Shown: positions 25,500 to 33,805 of the stretch, piece by piece | Layout of the letters: every line of letters starts with the position of its first letter | Numbering within the stretch: position 1 is the first letter of the stretch | NCBI RefSeq assembly: GCF_004354015.1 | Contig: NZ_SMRU01000006.1 | Coordinates: 1 to 64,000 of the forward strand | Reading direction: 5' to 3' | DNA: 64,000 bases | Source: Arthrobacter terricola | GTDB lineage: Bacteria > Actinomycetota > Actinomycetes > Actinomycetales > Micrococcaceae | The notes under the pieces: generated by a model | Database searches by the model: none | Seen by the model: only the letters and a program-made list of their open reading frames with translations | Told to the model about the DNA's origin: nothing | Position numbers and translations under genes: made by a program

Positions 25500-26552
25500 C
25501 TAAGCCGCGCCGAGCATGGGGCCGAACCTTGGGCGGTCCTCGAGCCTCGGATCATCACGGTCCGGAACAACGAGCACTGGACCCTTTGCATGGTGCAGGA
25601 TGCCATCCGAGGTTGATCCGAGGAGCATTCCTGCGAAGCCCCCGCGGCCACGAGTACCGACCACCACAAGTTCAACGCCACGGCTGACTTCCACAAGCAC
25701 CTCCACCGGAGAGCCGTCCAGCAATTGGGTTTCCACGGGCAGCTTGGGGAAGTGGCTCTTGAGCCAGGCCATGCCGGCTTCAAGCTGAACCTTGATATCC
25801 CTGAACAGCGCTTCCCTGTCCAAGGGAGCCGGAACCCAGGCGAGGGATCCGCTGTATTCCGGAACGGCACAGATGACGCGCAGCTTCGCTCCCATCCTCT
25901 GGGCTTGTTCAGCGGCCTCCAACACGGCAATCCGTGCCTGCTCCGAACCATCCACGCCCACGGCCACAACGTTCTCGATCACGTGGGGGCCTGACTTGGC
26001 ACGCTCTGCCTTGATGTGTTTGTCCTCGGTGCTTTCACCCAGGCGGTCCGAGCAGAAGAGCGGCACGGTCACTGTTGGGCACTTCGAGTGGGCAGGGAGT
26101 GCACTGCTAACCGAGCCCAACAGCCTGCCAACGAAACCACCACGCCCGCGCGTACCGAAAACTAGGAGTTCGGCCGATTCGGACAGGTCCAGCAGCACGC
26201 CGGACGCGTCGCCATTCTCAACTGAGCCATCGACGTCGATGGCGTAGCCGGCAACTTTCTCGAGCGCTTGCTTGACGATCGCTTCGGCACCGTCCCGTAT
26301 GACGGAATCGTCCACTGTTGCGTATCCGCCGTCCAAGCCCGAGGCCGCGAAGATCGGAACGGAGTACGCCGTCACGACGTGGAGCGGGATCTGCCTCCGC
26401 TCAGCTTCCCGCGCGGCCCAGACGAGGGCGCATTGGCCGTGCTCGCTACCGTCAACGCCAACCACAATTCCGCCAGGGGCGATCGATGGCTCCTCCCCGT
26501 TGCCTTCGGGGTCCGGGTGATGGCTTTCAGAGTGTTTGCTGTGCTGGTCCAT
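25500..26552 (-). CDS. Tandem-domain universal stress protein
   Basis: A 350-aa protein with two USP domains. Each starts with a VGVDGSE strand (GGIVVGVDGSEHGQCALVWA and VVAVGVDGSEQARIAVLEAA) and ends with the ATP-binding G-rich loop (GTRGRGGFVGRLLGSVSSAL and GTRGRGGFAGMLLGSTSDGI), so both are of the nucleotide-binding class. A His/Glu/Pro-rich N-terminal tail precedes the first domain. It is the first gene of a probable two-gene operon with the PEP-synthase-like gene. Similar tandem USPs in actinobacteria respond to hypoxia or dormancy; no such link can be seen here. Confidence 0.93.
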   Translation of the reverse strand: MDQHSKHSESHHPDPEGNGEEPSIAPGGIVVGVDGSEHGQCALVWAAREAERRQIPLHVVTAYSVPIFAASGLDGGYATVDDSVIRDGAEAIVKQALEKVAGYAIDVDGSVENGDASGVLLDLSESAELLVFGTRGRGGFVGRLLGSVSSALPAHSKCPTVTVPLFCSDRLGESTEDKHIKAERAKSGPHVIENVVAVGVDGSEQARIAVLEAAEQAQRMGAKLRVICAVPEYSGSLAWVPAPLDREALFRDIKVQLEAGMAWLKSHFPKLPVETQLLDGSPVEVLVEVSRGVELVVVGTRGRGGFAGMLLGSTSDGILHHAKGPVLVVPDRDDPRLEDRPRFGPMLGAA

Positions 26553-26951
26553 GGGGCCTGCCTCCTCGCACTACTGGCTGATGTTGCGGCTATTCTGCCA
26601 GAGGCCGTGCCCACAACGTGCTTTCCCTGTGCATTCCTTACACCGGCGTGAGTTGTGGCCTCCAATGATCACTATTCTCGTTTGCAGGAGGCGAATCAAG
26701 CCGGAATCAGCGTATGTGGATAACGCTTGGAACACCTTCTAAACAGCGAAATCCCGGGGTGAAAAAAGCGTTCGCAGACATGCCGATGACGGGGCTATCC
26801 AGCACACGATTTCTTCTGTAATGTTCGAGGCACTGATGACGGTGATCGTGTTTTCCAACACGCCAACGGCCTTCAGTCGCGACCGCTTGGGGACTCGGAC
26901 GCTGCCCCTGTATTGCCTTGGGTAATGCACTTTTCAAGGAGGAGCCAAGCT
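26553..26951. other. 400-bp intergenic region, no gene found
   Basis: Lies between the divergently oriented stress protein and the flavoprotein-like gene. It is less GC-rich than the flanks near 26640-26830 and presumably holds both promoters. Frames on either strand look like noise. The only clear signal is the AAGGAGGAG ribosome site at 26936 for the next gene. Confidence 0.5.
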
Positions 26952-27623
26952 GTGTCAACCATGCCTGCTGCGAGGACGGAACGCACCACCACGGTAGTCA
27001 TTGGCGCCGGCATGTCCGGCTTGGCCGTGGCCAGCGAGCTCAGTCGCTATGGGGTGGACGCAATCGTTGTTGATGGCCTGTACATCACGGGAAGCACGCA
27101 GTCGCCCGGCACGGGTCTCCTTCCGCGTTGCGATGCCGCCGACGTCGCATGCCTCCAGGAGCGCAGTGAAATCCTGAGGCACCTCCGGAACTATGCCACG
27201 AGCCACAGCCTGGACGTCCGGAACACCACGCGGGCCGTCCGCCTGGACCGCGTGGATGAAACCGCCGTCGAGGGCTCGGTGGCCAGTGTCTCGCTGCAGG
27301 ACAAGCCTGATTCACACCAATGGGCTGTCCACACGCCGAACGGCGTGCTCCTCGCCGACCACATCGTCGTTACCCGCTGCGGGCAGAGCCAATTGCGGCG
27401 GATGCTTGCCGATCTTGGTATCGCGATTGGCCAGAACTTCGTGGCAGCCATGCGGGCGATCGGAATGTACCTGGTGGGCGTCGGCGAACTCGCGACTCCC
27501 ACGCCCAAAGAGGTCCTTCGCCAAGCCAAGGTAGTGGGCCAAGCGATTTCGGCCAAGGTGCACCCGGACAGCGTCCATGCAGCCCACGTCGGGGTCTTCG
27601 CGGCGCTCCCGACCCTCGCCTAG
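26952..27623 (+). CDS. Short FAD/NAD(P)-binding Rossmann protein, flavoprotein-like
   Basis: A 223-aa protein starting with GTG at 26952, chosen because AAGGAGGAG lies 7 nt upstream. A dinucleotide-binding fold is obvious (TTVVIGAGMSGLAVASELSRYGVDAIVVD), as in flavin monooxygenases, but the rest is much shorter than the 350-450 aa of that family. Residues 45-150 partly follow the family pattern (LRNYATSHSLDVRNTTRAVRLD, HTPNGVLLADHIVVTRCGQ); the second GxGxxG motif and substrate domain are missing. It may be a trimmed, possibly inactive or accessory protein. Codon use looks normal, so it is probably expressed. Confidence 0.7.
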   Translation: MSTMPAARTERTTTVVIGAGMSGLAVASELSRYGVDAIVVDGLYITGSTQSPGTGLLPRCDAADVACLQERSEILRHLRNYATSHSLDVRNTTRAVRLDRVDETAVEGSVASVSLQDKPDSHQWAVHTPNGVLLADHIVVTRCGQSQLRRMLADLGIAIGQNFVAAMRAIGMYLVGVGELATPTPKEVLRQAKVVGQAISAKVHPDSVHAAHVGVFAALPTLA

Positions 27624-27642
27624 AAAAAACCCAACGCCACAA

Positions 27643-27693
27643 GCGCTTGTTTCCGGTACCAGCGCAAGTAGCTCCGGAATGCGAAACAAGCGC
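27643..27693. terminator. Hairpin between convergent genes
   Basis: GCGCTTGTTTC and GAAACAAGCGC form a perfect 11-bp stem around a 29-nt loop that has its own CCGG/CCGG pairing. It lies 20 bp after the flavoprotein-like gene and 60 bp before the end of the CopC gene on the other strand, so it can serve as a bidirectional terminator. Confidence 0.55.
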
Positions 27694-27752
27694 CGGGCAT
27701 CGGGGCCCGGACATCAGGGACCAGGCATCAGGGCCGGCGCCCTGCCTAAGTC

Positions 27753-28385
27753 CTAGTCATCGTCCGTCGTGTCCTCTGCGCCACCAACTCCAGCATCTTC
27801 AGTGTCCCCGCCTCCCGCGAGCTTGCGCCGCGCGGTGACTCCCAGGAACACCAGAAGCCCTACGGCCACTACCGCGAGCCCGACGATGCTCCAAGGGAAA
27901 GGCTGGGAGGCGTCCGGGGCTTTGTCCGGCGTGGTGGTCGAACCCGGGGCGAGCGTACCGGCGGTGGGCACCGCGCCGGAACTGCCGGCCGACGTCGTAC
28001 TTCCGGTTTTCGCCGTGAAACTGAAGCTCCCCTCGATGGGGTGCGAATCCGAGCTGACAACCCGCCAAACCACTGTGAAGGGACCGGCAGGGGCGCCCGG
28101 CTTCAGCTTTTGCGAGACGACGGTGTCCACGATCTCGACGGAGCCGTCCGCCCAGTTCTGGCCGGTAGAGTCCTTGACCTGGATCTGAGATCCCAGCAAG
28201 AGGGGCCGGTTGTTGAAGGTGATGGATACGGAATCGGGCACGCTATCAACAGTTGAGCCGTTCGCCGGCGAGGTTGATTCGGCGACATCATGCGCCAGGG
28301 CGGGTGCGGCGGAAATCAACACCGCAGAGAAAAGTACCGCGGTGACAGCAATGACGGCGGCCAGCAACTGGCGGATAGGGCGCAT
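27753..28385 (-). CDS. CopC-domain copper-binding protein with C-terminal anchor
   Basis: A 210-aa exported protein. A signal peptide ends near APALA-H, leaving the His that CopC proteins use as the N-terminal Cu(II) ligand (HDVAESTSPANGSTVDSVPD). The Greek-key domain ends with VVWRVVSSDSHPIEGSFSFT, giving the second conserved His. A Ser/Thr/Gly linker leads to one membrane helix (IVGLAVVAVGLLVFLGVTA) and an acidic tail. No CopD or YcnI gene is adjacent, unlike many CopC loci. Role: extracytoplasmic copper handling. Confidence 0.88.
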   Translation of the reverse strand: MRPIRQLLAAVIAVTAVLFSAVLISAAPALAHDVAESTSPANGSTVDSVPDSVSITFNNRPLLLGSQIQVKDSTGQNWADGSVEIVDTVVSQKLKPGAPAGPFTVVWRVVSSDSHPIEGSFSFTAKTGSTTSAGSSGAVPTAGTLAPGSTTTPDKAPDASQPFPWSIVGLAVVAVGLLVFLGVTARRKLAGGGDTEDAGVGGAEDTTDDD

Positions 28386-28499
28386 GAGCGGACGACTCCC
28401 TTTTTGTTGGATTCCTTACAGACTAGGCGAATTCGCTGGGTGTCCGCTGTCACGGGCATAGGATTTGAGAGCACACTTCCCCGATCCCCGGAGACCTCC

Positions 28500-29942
28500 A
28501 TGCTCAAACAGGGCTCAGCCATCGATCGCTACTTCAAGATTTCGGAACGTGGATCCACCTATTCCCGCGAAATCAGGGGCGGGTTCGCAACGTTCTTTGC
28601 CATGAGCTACATCGTCGTCCTGAACCCGTTGATCCTCTCCGGGGCGGACTCCTCGGGCCACTCCTTGGGTTTCCCCGCTGTCGCAGCGACCACCGCGTTC
28701 GTTGCCGGAATCCTGACGATCCTCATGGGCGCGTGGGCCAAGCATCCGTTCGCGGTGGCCACCGGCCTGGGCGTGAACGCGTTCGTGGCCGTCACGGTCG
28801 CGTCCCATCCCGGCCTGACCTGGCCGGACATGATGGGCCTGGTGATGCTTTCCGGCTTGACCATGCTGATCCTGGTGCTCACCGGCTTCCGGACGGCCGT
28901 CTTCAAAGCCGTGCCCGAGGCCCTCAAGACGGCGATCGTGGTGGGCATCGGCCTGTTCATCGCTTTGATCGGCCTGGTCAATGCGGGGTTCGTGCGCCGC
29001 GTCCCGGACGCCGCCGGCACCACGGTCCCAGTCAGCCTCGGCGTCGACGGGAAGCTCCTTGGCTGGCCCACGCTGGTCTTCGTCGTCGGACTGGTGCTGA
29101 CGATCGCGCTCGTGGTCCGCAAGGTGCGCGGCGCCATCCTGATCGGCATCATCGCTTCGACAGCCCTGGCCGCCGTCCTTGAGTTCACCTTGCACATCGG
29201 CCCGAGCTTTGACGGGAAGAACGTCAATCCCCGTGGCTGGTCCCTCGTGGCGCCCAAGTTCACCCAGTGGGCCGCCCCCGACCTGTCCCTCATCGGCAAG
29301 GCGAACCCGGTGGGCGCGTTCCAGCACCTCGGCATCATCGCGGCCGCGCTCCTCGCTTTCGTGATCCTGCTGAGCATCTTCTTCGACGCCATGGGAACCA
29401 TGGTGGGCCTGGCCCGGGAAGCCGGCAACGTGGACAAGCACGGAAACATCCCGAACGTGGACCGTGTCCTCCAGGTGGACGCCCTCGGCGCGATCATAGG
29501 CGGCGGCTCGTCCGTGTCTTCCAATCAGATCTTCGTGGAGTCGGGCGCGGGCATCGGCGAAGGCGCCCGGACCGGCCTGGCATCGATCGTGACTGGCTTG
29601 CTGTTCCTCGTGGCCATGTTCGTCACCCCGCTCATCAACCTGGTCCCCTTCGAGGCGGTCGCGCCTGCGTTGGTTGTGGTCGGCTTCATGATGGTGTCCC
29701 AAGTGAGCAAGATCCATTGGGAAGACTGGGCGCTCGGAATTCCCGCCTTCCTGACGATCGCCCTCATGCCGTTCACCTACTCGATCGCAAACGGCCTGGG
29801 CGCGGGATTCATTTCCCACGTCCTGATCCGCACATTCCAGGGCCGCGCCCGCGAAGTCCATCCGCTCATGTGGGCCGTGGCTGCCGCTTTCCTGCTGTTC
29901 TTCGGCATCGGTCCGGTCGAGGAAATCCTGGGCGTCAAATAG
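28500..29942 (+). CDS. NCS2-family purine permease (AzgA-like)
   Basis: A 480-aa permease with about 12-14 helices. N-terminal YFKISERGSTYSREIRGGFA and TFFAMSYIVVLNPLIL, MGAWAKHPFAVATGLGVNAF, then FFDAMGTMVGLAREAGNVD and GGGSSVSSNQIFVESGAGIG match the AzgA branch, which imports hypoxanthine, guanine or adenine with protons. The ATG at 28500 was chosen over an upstream frame because GGAGA precedes it and it begins at the family N-terminus. It stands between CopC and hutG with no shared operon signs; its stop is 74 bp before hutG. Confidence 0.9.
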   Translation: MLKQGSAIDRYFKISERGSTYSREIRGGFATFFAMSYIVVLNPLILSGADSSGHSLGFPAVAATTAFVAGILTILMGAWAKHPFAVATGLGVNAFVAVTVASHPGLTWPDMMGLVMLSGLTMLILVLTGFRTAVFKAVPEALKTAIVVGIGLFIALIGLVNAGFVRRVPDAAGTTVPVSLGVDGKLLGWPTLVFVVGLVLTIALVVRKVRGAILIGIIASTALAAVLEFTLHIGPSFDGKNVNPRGWSLVAPKFTQWAAPDLSLIGKANPVGAFQHLGIIAAALLAFVILLSIFFDAMGTMVGLAREAGNVDKHGNIPNVDRVLQVDALGAIIGGGSSVSSNQIFVESGAGIGEGARTGLASIVTGLLFLVAMFVTPLINLVPFEAVAPALVVVGFMMVSQVSKIHWEDWALGIPAFLTIALMPFTYSIANGLGAGFISHVLIRTFQGRAREVHPLMWAVAAAFLLFFGIGPVEEILGVK

Positions 29943-29945
29943 GCC

Positions 29946-29963
29946 TTTCCGGGATACCGGACA
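29946..29963. promoter_or_regulatory. Candidate HutR (IclR) operator upstream of hutG
   Basis: On the minus strand this reads TGTCCGGTATCCCGGAAA, matching the site upstream of the hut IclR gene at 59726-59743 (TGTCCGGTATCCCGTACT) in 14 of 18 positions including the first 14 without a break. It lies 54 bp before the hutG ATG. It has its own symmetry, TCCGG-GATA-CCGGA. Confidence 0.55.
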
Positions 29964-30016
29964 CCCTCGGCGCCCACGCGGTGTATTTCGGACCGGCAAT
30001 GCGCTGAGCTTGAACT

Positions 30017-30967
30017 ATGTACACCGCGCTGCCCGCTATCGACATTCCGCCCACCCCTTGGACCGGCCGCCACGACGGCGACGGCGACGAACACCGCCGC
30101 TGGTGGCAGGCGGTGGCTCCCCACAGCCGCGGAAACGTGGGCACCGGCTCCCGGCCCGCCGTCGTCGTGGGTTTCCGTAGCGACGAAGGGGTGCTGCGCA
30201 ACAAGGGACGCGTAGGCGCGGCGGCCGCTCCGACGGCGATCCGCAACGCCCTGGGTCCGCTCGCCTTCCACCTGGACCGGGATGTGTTCGACGCCGGTGA
30301 CGTGGCGGTGGACGACGGCTCGCTCGAGGCGGGCCAAGACCGCGCAGGCAGCGTGGTTTCGGAACTGCTCGACGCCCGCAACCTCACCGTCCTGCTGGGC
30401 GGCGGGCACGAAACCGCCTTCGCCAGCTACTTGGGCGTCGCCGGCTCGGAGGCTGTGCGTTCAGGCAAACGGCTCGGTGTCCTGAACCTGGATGCGCACT
30501 TCGACTTGCGTGACGAGCCCGTGCCGAGCTCGGGCACGCCGTTCCTGCAGATGGCCCGTGCGGAAGCCGCCGCAGGCCGCGAATTGAATTACGCCGTCGT
30601 CGGGATTTCCGAACCCAACAACACGCGGACCCTTTTCGACACGGCAGACCGCCTGGGCGTGAAGTATCTTCCGGACGAAGACTGCTCTGCGGAGGCCGTG
30701 CACGAGTTCGTCGCGCGGTTCCTTGAGGGCGTGGACGTGGTGTACCTGACGATCGACCTCGATGTCCTGCCGGCGTCGGTGGCGCCCGGCGTGAGCGCCC
30801 CGGCCGCTTATGGCGTGCCGTTGCCGATCATCAGCGCGGTGTGCAAGCAAGTGGCGGCAAGCGGAAAGCTCCTGCATGTGGACGTCGCAGAGCTCAATCC
30901 CGAGTTCGACATCGACTCCCGGACCGCCAAGGTGGCGGCGCGACTGGTGAACACGCTGCTCGCGTAG
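30017..30967 (+). CDS. hutG: Formimidoylglutamase
   Basis: A 316-aa ureohydrolase-fold enzyme that hydrolyses N-formimidoyl-L-glutamate to glutamate and formamide, the last step of the direct histidine degradation route. The binuclear manganese motifs are all visible: LLGGGHETAFASY, LNLDAHFDLRDE and LTIDLDVLPASVAPGVSAP. The length and the N-terminal TPWTGRHDGD and GFRSDEGVLRNKGRVGAAAAP fit HutG rather than arginase or agmatinase. hutU and hutH are about 25 kb away on the other strand, but a common operator motif suggests joint control. Imidazolonepropionase (hutI) is not in this window. Confidence 0.93.
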   Translation: MYTALPAIDIPPTPWTGRHDGDGDEHRRWWQAVAPHSRGNVGTGSRPAVVVGFRSDEGVLRNKGRVGAAAAPTAIRNALGPLAFHLDRDVFDAGDVAVDDGSLEAGQDRAGSVVSELLDARNLTVLLGGGHETAFASYLGVAGSEAVRSGKRLGVLNLDAHFDLRDEPVPSSGTPFLQMARAEAAAGRELNYAVVGISEPNNTRTLFDTADRLGVKYLPDEDCSAEAVHEFVARFLEGVDVVYLTIDLDVLPASVAPGVSAPAAYGVPLPIISAVCKQVAASGKLLHVDVAELNPEFDIDSRTAKVAARLVNTLLA

Positions 30968-30973
30968 CCGCGC

Positions 30974-33469
30974 TTACGCACCTCGAAGAGTGACGACGGC
31001 GTCGAGGTCCAGTTTGCTGACCGACGTCCCGATGCGGAGGCGGTAATCCCCGGGTTCGTATTGCCAGCCGTTGTCCCAATAGGCCAGCAGGCGCGTGGGC
31101 ACACTGAGCGTGGCGGTGACGGTTTCGCCCGCCCCGGCAGTGACCGGGACGGACGCGACAAGCCAGCGAACCGGCCGGTCTACGGCGGAATCGGGCCGTT
31201 CGGCGTACACCTGCACCACTTGCTTGCCGTGACGGGAGCCCGTATTGGTTACCGTGACGGCAAGCGGCACAGCAGAGCCGGCTTCGGCAACACCGCCAGC
31301 GATCTCGACGGCGTCAAGCGCCCACGTCGTGTACCCGAGGCCGAATCCAAATTCGTAAGCAGGTTCCGCGTCGGTTTTCAGCCACGCCCGGTAGCCGATA
31401 TGGATGCCTTCGTCGTAACTGAGCTTGCCTTCGGCGTCCGGTGTGGTGTTCAGGACGGGCACGTCTTCCTGCGCGGCCGGCCAGGTGGTGGGGAGCCGGC
31501 CGCCTGGTTCCGCTTCGCCCGTGAGGATGTCCGCGAGCGCCGTCCCGAATTCCTGGCCGCCGAAGTAGGTCAGAAGGATCGCGGAGACGTCCTGGCGCCA
31601 CGGCATCAGGACCGGCGAACCGGAATTGACCACCACCACCGTGCGCGGATTCGCCTCGGCTACGGCGTGCACCAGGCGGTCTTGCAGTCCGGGCAGTTCC
31701 AAGGACGTGCGGTCGTAGCCTTCCGATTCCACGCGTGAGTTGGTGCCGACTACGACGACGGCGACGTCGGCAGCGCGGGCGGCCGCAACCGCGTCGGCGA
31801 TCAATGCTTCCGGGTCGGGCTGAGCCGCTTCCAGGCCTATGGTCACCGCCAAGGCGTTGGAGAGGGCGTCATCGCCGTCGTCGAGGTCCAGTTCCACCAT
31901 GACCTCGAGCGGGGTGCCGGCGGTGGCTTCGACGCGCACTGATGCCGAGGGTGGGGCGAGGAACGCCGCGCCCAGGTCCGTGCCGCTCGCTTCGATACTT
32001 GCTTCGTGCAGGAGGACACCATCCACGAAGATCCTGCCGTGGCCCACGGTAGCGAAGCCGAGCTGGATTGAACCGCTGATTTCAGGCGTGTAGAAAGTAT
32101 GGAATCGGACCATGGACGATTCCTCGATGGGCACGTCGCCGCCAAACCAGACCAAGGCAGTGGAGCGGCGGTCCTCGGCGAACAGTTCCTGGCCGGTGGA
32201 GTCGTAGAACTGCGCGCGCAGGCCAGGCTCCCCCGTCACCGGGTTCCTGAGTTGTGCGAGGGGTAGTTCGGCAACGCCCTCCTGAACCACCGCGCCCACG
32301 CTGTACGTGACGTTTTCGGCCCCGAACGCCGCTTGGATTCCGTCCAGCGGCGTAACGATCCTCTCCGGGACCACGGTGGCCGATCCGCCGCCTTGGGTCC
32401 TGGCGTGGAGGGCGTTGTGCCCGATCACGGCGAGCTTCACCGCCGACGCCAGGACCAGCGGCAGCACGCCGTCGTTCTTCACCATGACGGTACCGGCAAC
32501 GGACGCTTCGCGAGCGAACGCGAGCGGGTCTTCCCGGTCCGACGGTTCTGCCGCCACGGGCTCGAAGCCTTCCAACGCCCCCACCCGGGCCGCGAGTTGC
32601 AGGATGCGCAGCACCTTCCGGTCGACGGCGTCCTCGGAGACCTCGCCGTCCTTGACTGCCGCGACGAGCGCGGAACCCCAAGGGCCGTCCGGGCCGGGCA
32701 TGACGAGGTCCTGGGAATGCCGGGCGCTCTCCAGGCTGCGTACCGCGGTCCAGTCGCTGACGACAACGCCGTCGAATCCCCACTCGCTGTTCAACGGCGT
32801 TTCCAGCAGCTCATTCTCGGTAGCTGTGGTGCCGTTGATCGAGTTGTACGCACTCATGACGAGCCAGGCGCGCGACTCGACAATCGCCTTCTCGAACGCC
32901 AGGAGGTATAGCTCCCGCAGGGGTCGTTCGGCCACGAGCGCGTCAACGGTGAAGCGGTCGGTCTCGGAATCGTTGGCGACGTAGTGCTTGGGCGTCGCGC
33001 CCACGCCGTTGCGCTGCACTCCCGCCACATACGCCGCGGCAAGCTCCGCCGTCAGGACCGGATCTTCGCTGAACGCCTCAAAGTGCCTGCCGCCGAGCGG
33101 CGAGCGGTGCAGGTTGATGGTGGGCCCGAGAACGACGTCGACTCCCTTGCGTCGCGCTTCGACGGCGGAGGCGGCGCCCAGGCGATCCGCGATCGCGGGA
33201 TCCCACGAAGAACTGATGGCCGTCGCGGAGGGGAAGTTCATGGACGGTTCACGCTCGTCCCACACCTCGCCCCGGACGCCAGTGGGACCGTCAGAGAACA
33301 GCATTCGGCGCAAGCCGATCTTCTCGAGGGGCCATGTTGTCCAGAAGTCCCGGCCAGTGAGCAAGCGGACTTTCTCCCCGAGGCTGAGCTGGGCAAGGAG
33401 GTCTTCGAGTCGAGCGTCCGTGAGCGCTTCGAGCCGGGCGTCCGCGCCCGGTTCCGCTTGAGTTTCCAT
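30974..33469 (-). CDS. Beta-glucosidase, GH3 family with PA14 domain
   Basis: An 831-aa intracellular enzyme with no signal peptide. Order: GH3 N-terminal barrel (FSDGPTGVRGEVWDE; PTINLHRSPLGGRHFEAFSE; nucleophile Asp in FDGVVVSDWTAV), GH3 C-terminal domain (VKLAVIGHNAL) interrupted by a PA14 domain (residues about 385-525; FYDSTGQELF, HGRIFVDGVLLHEA), then the rest of the C-domain (ELPGLQDRLVHAVAEANPRT, GQEFGTALADILTGEAEPGG) and a fibronectin-III-like end (VTNTGSRHGKQVVQVYA). This layout suits exo-acting beta-glucosidases on plant oligosaccharides. It stands alone and is convergent with hutG, 6 bp apart. Confidence 0.93.
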   Translation of the reverse strand: METQAEPGADARLEALTDARLEDLLAQLSLGEKVRLLTGRDFWTTWPLEKIGLRRMLFSDGPTGVRGEVWDEREPSMNFPSATAISSSWDPAIADRLGAASAVEARRKGVDVVLGPTINLHRSPLGGRHFEAFSEDPVLTAELAAAYVAGVQRNGVGATPKHYVANDSETDRFTVDALVAERPLRELYLLAFEKAIVESRAWLVMSAYNSINGTTATENELLETPLNSEWGFDGVVVSDWTAVRSLESARHSQDLVMPGPDGPWGSALVAAVKDGEVSEDAVDRKVLRILQLAARVGALEGFEPVAAEPSDREDPLAFAREASVAGTVMVKNDGVLPLVLASAVKLAVIGHNALHARTQGGGSATVVPERIVTPLDGIQAAFGAENVTYSVGAVVQEGVAELPLAQLRNPVTGEPGLRAQFYDSTGQELFAEDRRSTALVWFGGDVPIEESSMVRFHTFYTPEISGSIQLGFATVGHGRIFVDGVLLHEASIEASGTDLGAAFLAPPSASVRVEATAGTPLEVMVELDLDDGDDALSNALAVTIGLEAAQPDPEALIADAVAAARAADVAVVVVGTNSRVESEGYDRTSLELPGLQDRLVHAVAEANPRTVVVVNSGSPVLMPWRQDVSAILLTYFGGQEFGTALADILTGEAEPGGRLPTTWPAAQEDVPVLNTTPDAEGKLSYDEGIHIGYRAWLKTDAEPAYEFGFGLGYTTWALDAVEIAGGVAEAGSAVPLAVTVTNTGSRHGKQVVQVYAERPDSAVDRPVRWLVASVPVTAGAGETVTATLSVPTRLLAYWDNGWQYEPGDYRLRIGTSVSKLDLDAVVTLRGA

Positions 33470-33679
33470 GGCGGCGTACTTCCTGGCTTGGCGAATGTAG
33501 CGAGGCTGGCCCTGCGCAATTGCTCACGAGGTTAGCACTGAACGCTTTTCAATCAAGGCCGGAGCGGAGCACGAGTTTGGAGGTCGCACGGGTTCACAGC
33601 GCGCAACGCCGCGACACCGGGCGAAAGGCGGCGAAACCATTGTTGGATCGGCCGGCACGGGCTGCCTACCCTCGATGCA

Positions 33680-33750
33680 CGTGGTGTACCCAAGAGGCCA
33701 GGGAGCTGCCTGCAAAGCAGCGCACGCGGGTTCGAATCCCGCCACCACGT
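33680..33750 (+). tRNA. tRNA-Cys (GCA)
   Basis: Cloverleaf on the plus strand: acceptor CGTGGTG/CACCACG, anticodon loop CTGCAAA (anticodon GCA) on a GCTGC/GCAGC stem, T arm GCGGG/CCCGC and discriminator T, as expected for Cys. Length 71, CCA not encoded. The gene is isolated between the beta-glucosidase and the FadR regulator. Confidence 0.95.
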
Positions 33751-33805
33751 CTCTTTGGGTGTGTGGGCCGCTACTGCGGCAGGCGGTTACTGCGCTGAAC
33801 TTCTA

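Noticed and set aside
33539-33551. TGAACGCTTTTCA upstream of the GH3 beta-glucosidase as a LacI-type operator
   Set aside because: One base short of the CG-centred consensus and with weak inner symmetry; no nearby regulator supports it.
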